A DNA stretch of 51,644 bases from Vicinamibacteraceae bacterium (GTDB taxonomy: Bacteria; Acidobacteriota; Thermoanaerobaculia; Multivoradales; Multivoraceae), in contig JAAXHG010000164.1 of the NCBI GenBank assembly GCA_012270995.1, positions 1 through 51,644 of the forward strand, read 5' to 3'. Below are positions 15,835-25,374 of this stretch, piece after piece. Within the stretch, counting starts at the first letter, position 1. The number at the start of each line of letters is the position of its first letter. The position numbers and the translations under genes were made by a program. The notes under the pieces were generated by a model. It did not search any database, was not told where the DNA came from, and worked only from the letters and a program-made list of their open reading frames with translations.

Positions 15835-16041
15835 GATGATCTCCTGACTGGAACGCGTCGGTGTGGCGAGAACCGCCTTGGTAAGTCCGCCGGTGGCGCC
15901 CACGCGGGGCGCCGAATTCCTGCATGGCGCGTACGGCGTCGGCGCTTTCGCTGCGCCAGACGGCCAGCGCGGGGCCGACCGCTTCCCAGCTCAAGGCGCT
16001 CTGGGGACCAACGGGACTGGCTCGGACGACCGGCCACGAGT
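15835..16041. other. 207-bp gap inside the BREX-like operon
   Basis: This is the longest gap in the operon. A minus frame in it (reading SWEAVGPALAVWRSESADAV near 15990) looks gene-like for about 40 codons but has no strong start and matches nothing I recognise. It could hold an internal promoter for the ATPase-nuclease-pglZ block or a scar of a lost gene, for example the helicase expected here. Confidence 0.3.
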
Positions 16042-18816
16042 TCAGCGGCCAAGTCGGGTCGCGGCGACATCGTAGTACATGACGAGCTTCTCGTCTTCCT
16101 GAAGGACGTTAGGCGGCAGCTTGGCGCCGACGTCGAGGATCGTCTGGAAGTCCCCCCGGTCGTGGCAGTCCTTGAACCCCGCGCGGACGGCTTCGGTGCG
16201 AAGCTGCCGGATTCGTTTCTTCGTGGTCGCTCTGTATTCGTCGAACTCCCTGAGCAGAGCCCGGGTGCGGACTTTCTCCAGGTCGCCCATCTTGGCCGGG
16301 TTCGGCACGTACCAGCGGTCGAGCGCGCGCTGCCTGAGCCGATCGTCGTCCTTGTCCAGACCCCGCATGTCCCGATAGGCGCTCGAGAGGTAGCTGTGGA
16401 CCTGGCTTGGAATCGGCCCCTCGCCCTCGTAGCACAGGAAACTCTGCTCGAGAAGCAGCCGCAGTTCGATCGTCTTTTCGTGTCTGGCCCAGGATGTCTG
16501 AGCCTGTTGCATGAACCGGGGCTGGAGGTCCTGGAAGCTCTGTGGCTTCTTCTTGAGTTCTCGGCGCACCCACTGCGTGGCGCTCGCCTCGTCGAAGACG
16601 AACAGGTCGAGCTGGCGTACCTGCGTCACGGTCGCGCGCTTCCGGTCGTACGCGGGGATCTGCTCGCGCAGGAAGTACATTCCGTCGCGCTTGGCGTATC
16701 GCTGCTCCAGGCCGGCGAAGAAGTCCGGTCCGCTGACCGGGATCGCCACGCCGCGCTGCACGAAGAAGGCGATCATGCGGTCGTGGAGCATCTGGGCGGT
16801 TCGTTCGGCGACCGTGTCCGCGCCGTCCCCGGCGGCGACGAACACGGGCAGATTGCCCAGGTGCTCGTGCACGAAGGACCAGACGTGCTCCGGGTCGGCC
16901 ACGCCCAGGTTGAGCCGCTCCGCCAGCGCTTCAGTGGGCTTGTACGCCGAGATGACGAGATCCTGCTTGACGGCTGAACTCGTAACCTGCCGGAACGACC
17001 CCTGCTTCTTGTCGAGGGTGCGCACGTCGGCGACGACAAAGCCGGCCGCGCCGACCGCCTCCTGGATCGCGCGCCAGACGCTGTTCCTGGAGTTGCTGAA
17101 GACCACGGTCATCCAGCGCCCGGGCTTCAGGACCCGGTGGTACTCCTCGAAACAGGCCCGCATGAGGCGTTGGTAGGCCGCCGCGTCCTTGTTCTTGACC
17201 CGGTCCACGATGGCTTCCGGACCGGAGTTCGTGAAGACGCCGTGCCATGCCTCGACCAGGAAGTTCAGGTCGGCGTAGTAGATGTTCTCGCCGAACGGCG
17301 GATCGGTGAAGACGTAGTCGATCGACGCGTCGGGCAGGCCCGTTCGGGCGCAGTCGCCGGTGGTGATGCCGGCGGCGCCCGGAAGGGAGACCGGTCGCTT
17401 GAAGGCGTTCCGCTTGAGACGCCCGAGGCGAAGTTGGAGGTTGTACCACGGGGACACCTCGGCGATCTGCGAACCGACGTAGTAGACGCCTGATAGCTGA
17501 CGGTTGACCTGCGAACCACCGGGTCGCCCCTGCTGAATCGGCTGATAGCGATTGAGAAGAGACATACCCCAGATCGCCTGCTCGACAAAGAACAGGAGCA
17601 TGTGCCGCAGGCGGGTATGGGGCGCCGTCCTTGCTCTACGCCAAAGCGCTGCGAGAGAGTGGGCCTGCCGCGGCAAAAAAAGGTGATGTGTGTGTGTGAA
17701 GCCCTTCGGTGCAAGCCGGGAGCCGTGGTACATGTCAGCGATCGGAAAGGGAACCGCAGGCAGTTCGGTCGGTAGAGGCAGTCTCTCGACTCGCTTCAGA
17801 GTCTCCAGATCAGACTCGTCTGCCTCCTTCCAGTGCCGAGCCCTGCGGAGGGAGTAGTCGATTTGCACCGGCCGGAACTTCACTCGCCGGTGGGCCGAGC
17901 TGGTTGCCTGGTCGAGAAACGAGTGGAAGGACCGCTGCAGACTCTTCTTGGTCAGTACCGCGCCGCAGCCCGGACACGGGAAGGAACTCCGAACGCTCTT
18001 CGTGTCCTCGTCGAGAGCCTCCTTCAGGAAGACGATTTCCTCGCTGCAATCCGAACAGCCGAAGACCTCGCTCCACACCGCGTAGTTGATTCGACCTTTC
18101 GTGTCGCCGTCGGTATGCCGGGTTTCATACATCCAGCCCAGTTCGGCTTCAACATCGTCGAGCACGCGTTGCGCGGCGGCGGCGAACTTCTCGGTGTCAA
18201 ACGGCACGTTGTAATTCGCCGCGATGAAAGTGGCGGCGGGCCCCAAGTCACCTAGAACGATGTTGCGCACTCCCCACTCCGGGGCGTCGCGGCCGTCCCG
18301 CTGCCACTCGGCCTCCAGTTCGCGTCGGTACTTCGCGGGCGCCGTTCCGCACCACTGGGCCGCGACACCTGTCATTCCCGAACCGCAGAACCCGTCCAGA
18401 ACGAGGTCTCCCGGTTTCGTGTAGTGCAGGATGGAGGGCGTAATGGCCAGGTGCGGCACTTTCGTGTGGTAGCCGTGCGCCCTGTAGAGCGGATCCGTCT
18501 TGCCGACGCTGACGTCCACGGCGAACGGCTTGCGGCTGTAGTCCTCGCCAGGGTCGTAGGGACGTCCGTGGAAGCGGACGAACTCGTCCAGGAACGGATT
18601 CGGACATGCCGTGTAGTACGGCGGGTCCGACATGCGCAGGATCGCTTCGTCGCTGCCCTCTGGAAAGCCGGGTGTCGCCCGGAATTCCGGGTCCCTCAGC
18701 TTCTCGGCGAGCAACCGCAGGTAGTGCTCTCGTCGTTCGTCGTCGCTTGCGAACGTTCGGCCTAGGCACTCGACCGGCCCGGTCGCCGCAGGCTCCAGGC
18801 GGGACTGTGCGGTCAT
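16042..18816 (-). CDS. pglXI: BREX type 3-like adenine-specific DNA methyltransferase (PglXI)
   Basis: A 924-aa N6-adenine methyltransferase that would mark host DNA for the BREX system. Motifs in order: MSDPPYYTACPNPFLDEF (DPPY at 64-67), the SAM-binding LVLDGFCGSGMTG (about 138-150), a Cys4 zinc-ribbon-like stretch (CSDC...CPGC, about 265-300), and a second catalytic-type motif VFTDPPFGENIYYADL (about 480). Helical C-terminal domains follow. ATG 18816 is preceded by GGGGAG; an in-frame start at 19050 would overlap the upstream gene. The double DPPY/DPPF arrangement is how this PglX subgroup looks. Confidence 0.82.
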   Translation of the reverse strand: MTAQSRLEPAATGPVECLGRTFASDDERREHYLRLLAEKLRDPEFRATPGFPEGSDEAILRMSDPPYYTACPNPFLDEFVRFHGRPYDPGEDYSRKPFAVDVSVGKTDPLYRAHGYHTKVPHLAITPSILHYTKPGDLVLDGFCGSGMTGVAAQWCGTAPAKYRRELEAEWQRDGRDAPEWGVRNIVLGDLGPAATFIAANYNVPFDTEKFAAAAQRVLDDVEAELGWMYETRHTDGDTKGRINYAVWSEVFGCSDCSEEIVFLKEALDEDTKSVRSSFPCPGCGAVLTKKSLQRSFHSFLDQATSSAHRRVKFRPVQIDYSLRRARHWKEADESDLETLKRVERLPLPTELPAVPFPIADMYHGSRLAPKGFTHTHHLFLPRQAHSLAALWRRARTAPHTRLRHMLLFFVEQAIWGMSLLNRYQPIQQGRPGGSQVNRQLSGVYYVGSQIAEVSPWYNLQLRLGRLKRNAFKRPVSLPGAAGITTGDCARTGLPDASIDYVFTDPPFGENIYYADLNFLVEAWHGVFTNSGPEAIVDRVKNKDAAAYQRLMRACFEEYHRVLKPGRWMTVVFSNSRNSVWRAIQEAVGAAGFVVADVRTLDKKQGSFRQVTSSAVKQDLVISAYKPTEALAERLNLGVADPEHVWSFVHEHLGNLPVFVAAGDGADTVAERTAQMLHDRMIAFFVQRGVAIPVSGPDFFAGLEQRYAKRDGMYFLREQIPAYDRKRATVTQVRQLDLFVFDEASATQWVRRELKKKPQSFQDLQPRFMQQAQTSWARHEKTIELRLLLEQSFLCYEGEGPIPSQVHSYLSSAYRDMRGLDKDDDRLRQRALDRWYVPNPAKMGDLEKVRTRALLREFDEYRATTKKRIRQLRTEAVRAGFKDCHDRGDFQTILDVGAKLPPNVLQEDEKLVMYYDVAATRLGR

Positions 18817-18919
18817 GGTCGAACTCCCCGGGAAGGCCAAGCGTAGCGTCTCCAAGTGACTTGGCGGTGGAGCCTGCTTGGCGCGGCCGGGAGTGCCGCG
18901 ACACGTGTGATGCGGCTTC

Positions 18920-20887
18920 TCAAAGCCACGGGAGCGCCTCCCGCAGATGGGCGGCGAGGTGGTAGCGGCCCTCCTTCTCGTCGAGCAGGACTTCGCGAAC
19001 CAGGTAGGCCAACGCTTCCCGGGCATCGTCGAGCGGAAGTCCAGTGCCACCGGCTGCTTGCTGCGCGGTGATGCCGGTCGAATCCGCTGCGAAGTCGAGG
19101 ATCAACGCCTGTTCCGCCGTCACAAGCGCGCCTATCGAGTCCTTCCAGAAGCTGTCGTAGGCGCTGGGCACTTCGCGCCAGTCAAGGGTCAGCGTGAACG
19201 TGTTCGCCTTGCGGTCTGTCTCGAGCAGGGGTGGGCGGCGGCGGATCCGGCGCCACTCGTGCTGGAGAACCCGGATGCCGCTGCCGCCGAGCTCGGCGTA
19301 GCCGATCAGTCGCAGCGCCAGGGCGATCAAGGGGTTCCGCGCCTGACTGCGGTCGCCGTCCACGAGGGCGTCCGTGGACACGAGGCTGTAGCCGGGGTTG
19401 AAGAACACGGCTCTCCGGGGCAGCAGCGTGAGCTGGGCCGCCGCGCTCGGGTCGGAGTAATCCTGGTGAATGAACTGGTTCACCAGTGCCTCGCGCATCG
19501 CGATGTAGTCCGCGCTGCCCGACGTCCGGGTGAGGTCGTCCGCTTCGTGGCTCTTGAGCCCCATGTGGCCAGTGAAGAAGGACATTGCCGCATGCAGTGC
19601 GCCGAAGACGTTCCGGCTGCCCGTCTCGCGACGGTCCCATCTGACGCTCGCGCTGGAGCGTCGCCGGAAGTCGAACATGTCGCGGCCCAGCGCGGCCCTG
19701 ACGGCGGCGTCCTGGCCGAACAGAAGAAGAAGTTGTCGCAGCTCGGCGTCCGTCAAGCCGCTGCTCCGCCCGTCGAGGAGTTCGGCGAGGATGATGTCGA
19801 CGCTGGAGGGTGTGGTCGATCCGGCGCGGGATTCAGAGTCGGTCTCGACTGCCCGGTCGGCGAGCCCCCTTGCGTACCAGTCGAGGGTCTCCCGGTCGTA
19901 GTCCGTCCACGGCGGCACGCCTTCGGTCTGGCGTACCGTGGCTTCGATGTGTTTGCGTCGCTTCGACCACTCTTTGGGCAGCGACTCGGACCCCTCTGGC
20001 AAACGGACTGCATGCGGCGCTGAGGTCTGGGTGGAGAAGATCTCGTCCCAGGCGTTTCTTGCGTCGTATTCCCGCACTACCTCCGAGTCGAGCGTCTGCA
20101 AGACGAGCCGGTCTTCCTCCACCTTGTCGAGGAGAGCGAGCCGCTGAACGGGGCGCGACGTGATCTGGGCGAAGAACATCCCTGGCTGCAGGGGCAAGGC
20201 AACATCCCCGAGCGCGACGTATGGCATCAGGTCCTGCAGGGGCTCGATCAGTTGAATCTCGTCGGGAAACGGGTCTCGGCTCTCTCCCATCAGGAGCAAG
20301 CGCTGCGCGTACATCCTCCTGTCGCGAACCTCCACGGTCTTGAGTACGAATAACGGCAGGCTCAGGAGACCCTCCTGAGAGCCCAGCGCCGTGAGCAATC
20401 GACCGTGAGGATGGTCGCGCCTCATCAGAAAGCTGGCTTGCCCTTCGGGGACGGAAAGGCCGTGGCCGACTTCATTCCGCAGCTCGAGGAGCGATGTCAG
20501 GGCCGCGTCCGCCTTCCCAGGACCCCGCCCTCTGCCGCGAGCGCGAAACGGGCCGAGGTACGAGCTCAGAGGATGGCCGTCGACCTTTGCCGCGGCCTGA
20601 ACGAGACTCAGATAGTGGCCGAAGCTCAGAGGCCCCACGGGTTCCTCTATGCCTGAAGGGAACTTCTCCGTGTTCCGGCTACGGAGAGACGCGAGGGCCA
20701 GAACGGCGAGGTAGCGACAGAGTACCTCGGCGGCCTTGAGGCAGGCGTCGAGTTGCGCTCCGGGGTTTGTGAACCGTATGCACCGTCCGCAAGCGGCGGC
20801 GACGGGCTGCGGGTAGACCTGTGCGGCTTCCCGGAAGCGCGCCTCGTCGATCGCGCCGGCGTTCGGGCTACCTTCTCCAGAGCTCAT
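18920..20887 (-). CDS. RecG-C-terminus-like (HATPase_c_4) protein with N-terminal helical domain
   Basis: A 655-aa protein with three visible parts. Residues 1-150 are helical and hold SLLELRNEVGHGLS, resembling the RNxxGH-type motif of HEPN-like domains. The middle is unassigned. From about 460 comes the HATPase_c_4 signature: MREALVNQFIHQDYS (N-box), AVFFNPGYSLVS, ARNPLIALALRLIGYAELGGSGI. The C-terminal ~80 residues look like a winged helix (TAEQALILDFAADSTGITAQ). The AlbA_2 domain that normally precedes HATPase_c_4 is not evident. It lies between the PIN pair and pglXI on the operon strand, separated by 61 and 103 bp. Not a canonical BREX-3 component; regulator or effector is unresolved. 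Confidence 0.6.
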   Translation of the reverse strand: MSSGEGSPNAGAIDEARFREAAQVYPQPVAAACGRCIRFTNPGAQLDACLKAAEVLCRYLAVLALASLRSRNTEKFPSGIEEPVGPLSFGHYLSLVQAAAKVDGHPLSSYLGPFRARGRGRGPGKADAALTSLLELRNEVGHGLSVPEGQASFLMRRDHPHGRLLTALGSQEGLLSLPLFVLKTVEVRDRRMYAQRLLLMGESRDPFPDEIQLIEPLQDLMPYVALGDVALPLQPGMFFAQITSRPVQRLALLDKVEEDRLVLQTLDSEVVREYDARNAWDEIFSTQTSAPHAVRLPEGSESLPKEWSKRRKHIEATVRQTEGVPPWTDYDRETLDWYARGLADRAVETDSESRAGSTTPSSVDIILAELLDGRSSGLTDAELRQLLLLFGQDAAVRAALGRDMFDFRRRSSASVRWDRRETGSRNVFGALHAAMSFFTGHMGLKSHEADDLTRTSGSADYIAMREALVNQFIHQDYSDPSAAAQLTLLPRRAVFFNPGYSLVSTDALVDGDRSQARNPLIALALRLIGYAELGGSGIRVLQHEWRRIRRRPPLLETDRKANTFTLTLDWREVPSAYDSFWKDSIGALVTAEQALILDFAADSTGITAQQAAGGTGLPLDDAREALAYLVREVLLDEKEGRYHLAAHLREALPWL

Positions 20888-20948
20888 GGGCAGGACGGTC
20901 CGGTTGAGCTTGGCGAGGCCGCGGGCGTGGGCGAGCCGCTAAGGAGCG

Positions 20949-21158
20949 TCAGCCTCGGACCTTCTTCGGCGCTGGGAGCGCTTCCTCCGTCTGGGGTTCG
21001 ATGCGAGTGGGCGGGTAGCTCACGTACTTCCGTCCGGAGGTCCTTTGGACCTCCTGGTAGTGCTTGAAGAGGCCTTCGATCGTGCCGCCGTGCTTCTCGA
21101 AGATCTTTGCCCGTATTGCCCGGACCTCTTCCACGATGGGGTCTTTGTACGACGTCAT
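20949..21158 (-). CDS. Small antitoxin-like partner of the PIN protein
   Basis: A 69-aa protein whose ATG overlaps the PIN gene stop (ATGA). Its start, YKDPIVEEVRAIRAKIFEKH, matches the short YxDPIVEEVRxxR proteins repeatedly found beside PIN toxins. The basic, Pro-rich tail (YVSYPPTRIEPQ) would contact the toxin. Here it follows the PIN gene, the reverse of the common antitoxin-first order. A role as antitoxin is inferred from pairing. Confidence 0.6.
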   Translation of the reverse strand: MTSYKDPIVEEVRAIRAKIFEKHGGTIEGLFKHYQEVQRTSGRKYVSYPPTRIEPQTEEALPAPKKVRG

Positions 21159-21652
21159 TCCTCGGTCTCCAGAAGTTCTTCGGGTGTGCAGATGACCGGC
21201 GGCCGGTAGCCGGCGCGGCGACAGGCCCGCCCGACCGCGGCGCGAACAGGCGCGTTCGCCATGTGGCGCAGGTTCCACGTTACCAAGTAGTCGACGCCGT
21301 TGATGACCGCGATGGCGATGTGCAGGGCGTCCTGGCTCGCCTCGCGCGGAAGGGCGCCCGCGCTCAGGAGTTCTTCGGCCAGAGCGGCGGCTTCCGCCGG
21401 GAGGCCGAGGTTCGCCACGCGCGAGAACTCCGCGAGGCGGGCGCGCGCGGCTTCCGCGCCGCCGCCGGCAGCCTCGTCTCGGACGACGTCCGACGCTACG
21501 AGATCGAATCGGCGGGCAGCCGAGCGCCACCACTCCCGCGTGACCTGCTGGTGCGCCAACGTCACGACGTCGCGCGACGGCCATGCGATCAAGTAGCTGA
21601 CGACCGTCGTGTCGACGTAGACCGTGGGCTTCGCGCCGCCTTCTGGGGCCAT
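21155..21652 (-). CDS. PIN-domain protein in the BREX-like operon
   Basis: A 165-aa PIN-domain protein. The acidic pocket is visible in TVYVDTTVVSYLIAWPS (D14), ASDVVRDEA, and SQDALHIAIAVINGVDYLVTWN. It starts eight bases after brxC and overlaps the small downstream protein by four bases, so it is fully integrated in the operon. It may be a VapC-like toxin carried as an addiction unit or an RNA-cleaving effector of the defence system. Sequence cannot decide between the two. Confidence 0.8.
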   Translation of the reverse strand: MAPEGGAKPTVYVDTTVVSYLIAWPSRDVVTLAHQQVTREWWRSAARRFDLVASDVVRDEAAGGGAEAARARLAEFSRVANLGLPAEAAALAEELLSAGALPREASQDALHIAIAVINGVDYLVTWNLRHMANAPVRAAVGRACRRAGYRPPVICTPEELLETEE

Positions 21653-21660
21653 CTCGCCTC

Positions 21661-24600
21661 CTACTCGATGACCACGCGGACGCGATCTTCAGCCTTGCCC
21701 GTCGTGAGCCTCGCCACGTGGCGGTCGAAGCGGCACCGCAGTTCACGGACGGTGCAGGGAAGGCCGCCGTGGGCGAGAGCGTCGCGAAGGCCGGCCGCGG
21801 TGACCTCGACTTTCTCCAGCCCGGTCAACGCTTCCTGGAGCGCCCGAACGAGTGCTTGGGTCACGGGGTCGGGAAGTTCGCGCGCGGCAAGAAACACCTC
21901 GATTTCGGCCTTCCCGTCCCGGTCGCCGATCAGGGCGATGTTGTCCCTGATCGCCGAGTCGGCGAGATTCGCAAGCAGCGTTTCGGTCCAGTCCTCCAGG
22001 AGATCGTCGAGACGGCCGTCCAGGGAGGCGAGCACCTGGGACGCGCTGACCGGCGGCGCCGGGTTCTCCACGGGGCGGTAGCCGGTGTGTGGGCAGACGG
22101 GATTCGCGTCGAGGTCGCCGCGACTCAGCACGGGGCTCGCCTTCAGACTTTGGAGCGTGGCTTCGAGCGCGTGCAACTGCTGGTGGGGCATGATCTCCAC
22201 CGCGTCCAGCGCCGCCAGTTGCTTCAGTCGCGGGTCCTTCGCGAGTTGCGTCTTCCTGGCCTCCTCCTGGACGCCGAGATGGGCCCTGCGGTGCAGGTCC
22301 AGGTAGGTGGTCTGGTAGGCATCCTTCAGTTCGCGAAGAACCGGCCCTGCTTTCGCCCGAAAGCCGGGAGCGTTGCGTCGCTCGCGAATCGCGATCTCGG
22401 CGAGCAGCTTCCCGCGTACGTCTTCGGCTTGGCGCCGCCACGGGTGATCGCTTGCCAGCACGGCCTGCGCGGCCAGCAGATAGTCCGCCGCGGGGCCGAT
22501 TTCAGCGACCAGGGCGACCAAGTCTTCGACTTCGCGGACCAGGTCGAGCCCCGTCTTTCGACTGGTTACCGCTTCGACGTCGTGAGGGAAGTTCCGCAGC
22601 TTTCCGGCCGTGTTGAAGACCTGGAGCGATTCCAGGAAGTTCTTTGTGTTGCCGAGAACGGCGCTCCATTCGGCGCCCTGGCCATCGCACATGCCCTGCG
22701 ACTCGGCCAGCACGGTGTGGCCCCAGAAGACGATGCCCTCTCGCAGCTTCGCTTGAGCGAGCACGAGCCGGTGCACTCGCCTGGCGACCTCGACCTGGAG
22801 GTCGGCGGCGGCCTGGTCGCGTACGCTCTGGGTCACCAGTTTGCCTTCGGCCAGACCGAGCATGCGGAACAGCGCCTGCAGGGGCTCCAGTGGGAATCCC
22901 CGCGGTCGTTCGACGTGCTTGAACTCGGCGAGTTCGCGGACGGGAATCCGCGCCAGGGACTCAACTGTTCCGGCGCCGATCTTCCGCCCGGGCAGGCTCA
23001 CGACGATCGACCCGCCGTGGATCAGGGCGGCGAGGGTCACGACGAGAAACTCCGGCTCCAGCCGGAAGGCCTTCCAGTACTCGGTCCCGTTCTCGTCATG
23101 GATCAGTTCCGCGCGATTGAGCACCTGATTCGAGCGCTTCCGCTCCAGCAGATCGAGGATGTTCCGGGCATAGGGTGACTCGCGGGGTCTGAGCTCGTCG
23201 TCGTCCAACAGGCCGAGGGCGTCGAGCACCGCCGCGCCTTGGCGGCTCTTGATGCTTCCCGCAATCCACTTGAGCGCCTCTCCGGCCGTCTGTTCCCGGT
23301 TGTCCCGGGTGATCAGGACGGTGAACCTGGGGTAGTTCGGGCTCTGGTTCTCGAAATGTGGCCCAAGACAGACGCTGCCGGCCACATCGACCAGTTCCCG
23401 CACCGAGGCTCGACCGTCCCCCGCGGCCATCCGGCCCTGGATCACTTCCCGCAACGAGTGCGACCGCCCTTCGCAGGTCACCTCGAAGGCCGTCGTCATT
23501 CGCTCCCGAAGCCATTCCGTGAGGCGTCTGAGGTGGGCGTCGGCCTTCTGCTCGTAGATGCGGCGGTTCTCGCCGGAAGCGGTCGCGGCCTGTTCCCTGG
23601 CCCCGGCGTAGAGGCTGAGGGATTCCTCGAAGTCCTGGTCCGGCTGCTTCAGCCTGAAGAACACCTCGTCGGCCTTCTTCTCGTCCCGGAAGTGCGGCGG
23701 GTCCTTGGGCTGGATGAAGTACAGGTAGAAGTCTCTCGGGGGTTGTGCGGTCGAGCGCTCGTTGGGCGCTCCGAAGAAGAGGTAGCCGCTGCGGTTCGTT
23801 TTCCGTTCGCGCCACACGATCTCGTGCTCCCAGATCCTGTAGCCGGACACGTAGGTCCGTTCGGCCGCTTCCAGCACCCGGGCGAGCGCCGTGAAGTAGT
23901 GCCGGTCGAGTTGATCGTCGCTCAGGGTCTCCGCTCTGCGGGCGATCAGGGCGTCGAAGTCGATGTCCTTCTTCAGATCCAGGTAGTACTGGCCGTTCTC
24001 GGGATTGGCCGTGATGAACTGGCCGCTCACCGTGCGCAGGATCTCCGCCAGCGCCGCTTCCACCAGGGTGTGAAGAAACTCTGCGTTCTGCTCGGGCATG
24101 GGCAGGATGAGGCACAGATCGTCGCGCAGCTCCGTGGCCGTGGCGCCGAGAGGCGCGTAGATGTCGTCCGTCGTGAGCCGGTGCACCGAGAGGGCGTCGA
24201 TCATGCGGAGCGCCATCTTCTTGTACTGGGGCTTCGTGTAGGCCTGCCGGACGCGATCCTCGAGCACCCCGCTCTTGTCGATGACCTCCCGGATCGCGCG
24301 CACGGACCGGAAGGACGGGTTGTTCTTCAGTTCGCTCCAGTAGCTGTCGTAGGCGATCACGCCGGGCTCGTCCTCGGGCACGTCGCGGTCCACGAGGCCG
24401 CGGATGGCGGCGCTGAGAGTCTTCAGGACCTCGCGCTTCTCGGCGACGTAGACCCTTTCAAACGTCTCCAGGTAGGCCGGATGGACGGGATAGAGCTCGA
24501 CGAAGCGGTCCATCCGCTCGTTCAGCGAGCCGTACAGGTGCGCGAACCGTTCGAGGTGTTCGCGGATCATCCCGCGCTGTTCGGCCGTCTTGCGCAGGAG

Positions 24601-25374
24601 CCGCTCCGAGACGACGTAGGCCACGTCCTCGCGGGCGATGCGAACCTGCTCGAAGCGGTCCTTGACCCGCCGGAGGGTGTCGGCCACGAACTGGAACCGG
24701 GGATTGTCGAAGAGGCTCTCCTGGATGCCGGACACGAAGCGGAACCGCGTCGACCGGCAGATCTCTCCCACCTCGCGCAGGAAGTTCAGGTCGAGGATGA
24801 GCGCCTGCTCGTTGCGTGTTCGCAGGTAGTCGAGCAGCTCGTCCAGCACGAGCAGCAGGCCCTGGTTGGGGTAGGACTCCTCGAAGGCGGCCATCATCGC
24901 GGCGAACGAGTCCTTGCTGTTCGGCGCTTCGCTGGCCGGCGGGAACCGGTAGTCGACGTCGAGTTGATGTAGCCGTTCCTCGATGTGGCGGCAGACCACG
25001 TCGCGCAAACTCATCGTGGTGGACCCGATCTCGGCCCGAAGAACCTGGAAGCGCCCGGCGATTGCGGCGGCCGCCGCCGCGACGGCCTCGTTCGTGGCGG
25101 CGGCCGCGAGGTCGGGATGTTCGGCCATCGCCGAGATGAGCGCCATCAGGTGGGACTTGCCGGTGCCGTAGTTACCGACGATGAGCAGGCCCTTGTGCTC
25201 GGCGGGCCGGTCGATCTGAAGCTGAGGGAAGACGAGCCCGGTCAGTTGCTCCGCCATGCGTTCGGAGATCACGAACGTCTCCACGAGGCGTCTAGCGTCG
25301 TCGGCCTTGTCGGCCTGCCGAAGCTGAATGACCGACTCGATGGGCTCGAACTGGATGAGATCGGAGTACTTCAT
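21661..25374 (-). CDS. brxC: BREX BrxC-type P-loop ATPase (DUF6079-like)
   Basis: A 1237-aa ATPase. The N-terminus has LLIVGNYGTGKSHLMALIS (Walker A, about 64-82), and LLLVLDELLDYLRTRNEQ about 100 residues on is Walker B. A long helical/structural body follows, as in BREX-3 BrxC/DUF6079 proteins. Near 1160 (PVCPHTGYRPVEN) is a short CxH segment. It is coupled to brxF by ATGA overlap and to the PIN gene by an 8-bp gap. In BREX, BrxC is thought to drive assembly of the PglX/PglZ complex on phage DNA; its size here is typical. Confidence 0.87.
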   Translation of the reverse strand: MKYSDLIQFEPIESVIQLRQADKADDARRLVETFVISERMAEQLTGLVFPQLQIDRPAEHKGLLIVGNYGTGKSHLMALISAMAEHPDLAAAATNEAVAAAAAAIAGRFQVLRAEIGSTTMSLRDVVCRHIEERLHQLDVDYRFPPASEAPNSKDSFAAMMAAFEESYPNQGLLLVLDELLDYLRTRNEQALILDLNFLREVGEICRSTRFRFVSGIQESLFDNPRFQFVADTLRRVKDRFEQVRIAREDVAYVVSERLLRKTAEQRGMIREHLERFAHLYGSLNERMDRFVELYPVHPAYLETFERVYVAEKREVLKTLSAAIRGLVDRDVPEDEPGVIAYDSYWSELKNNPSFRSVRAIREVIDKSGVLEDRVRQAYTKPQYKKMALRMIDALSVHRLTTDDIYAPLGATATELRDDLCLILPMPEQNAEFLHTLVEAALAEILRTVSGQFITANPENGQYYLDLKKDIDFDALIARRAETLSDDQLDRHYFTALARVLEAAERTYVSGYRIWEHEIVWRERKTNRSGYLFFGAPNERSTAQPPRDFYLYFIQPKDPPHFRDEKKADEVFFRLKQPDQDFEESLSLYAGAREQAATASGENRRIYEQKADAHLRRLTEWLRERMTTAFEVTCEGRSHSLREVIQGRMAAGDGRASVRELVDVAGSVCLGPHFENQSPNYPRFTVLITRDNREQTAGEALKWIAGSIKSRQGAAVLDALGLLDDDELRPRESPYARNILDLLERKRSNQVLNRAELIHDENGTEYWKAFRLEPEFLVVTLAALIHGGSIVVSLPGRKIGAGTVESLARIPVRELAEFKHVERPRGFPLEPLQALFRMLGLAEGKLVTQSVRDQAAADLQVEVARRVHRLVLAQAKLREGIVFWGHTVLAESQGMCDGQGAEWSAVLGNTKNFLESLQVFNTAGKLRNFPHDVEAVTSRKTGLDLVREVEDLVALVAEIGPAADYLLAAQAVLASDHPWRRQAEDVRGKLLAEIAIRERRNAPGFRAKAGPVLRELKDAYQTTYLDLHRRAHLGVQEEARKTQLAKDPRLKQLAALDAVEIMPHQQLHALEATLQSLKASPVLSRGDLDANPVCPHTGYRPVENPAPPVSASQVLASLDGRLDDLLEDWTETLLANLADSAIRDNIALIGDRDGKAEIEVFLAARELPDPVTQALVRALQEALTGLEKVEVTAAGLRDALAHGGLPCTVRELRCRFDRHVARLTTGKAEDRVRVVIE

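Noticed and set aside
14818..15903. Longer start for the AAA ATPase at 15903
   Set aside because: The family begins at LTRIRLERF, with AGGAGA before ATG 15834.
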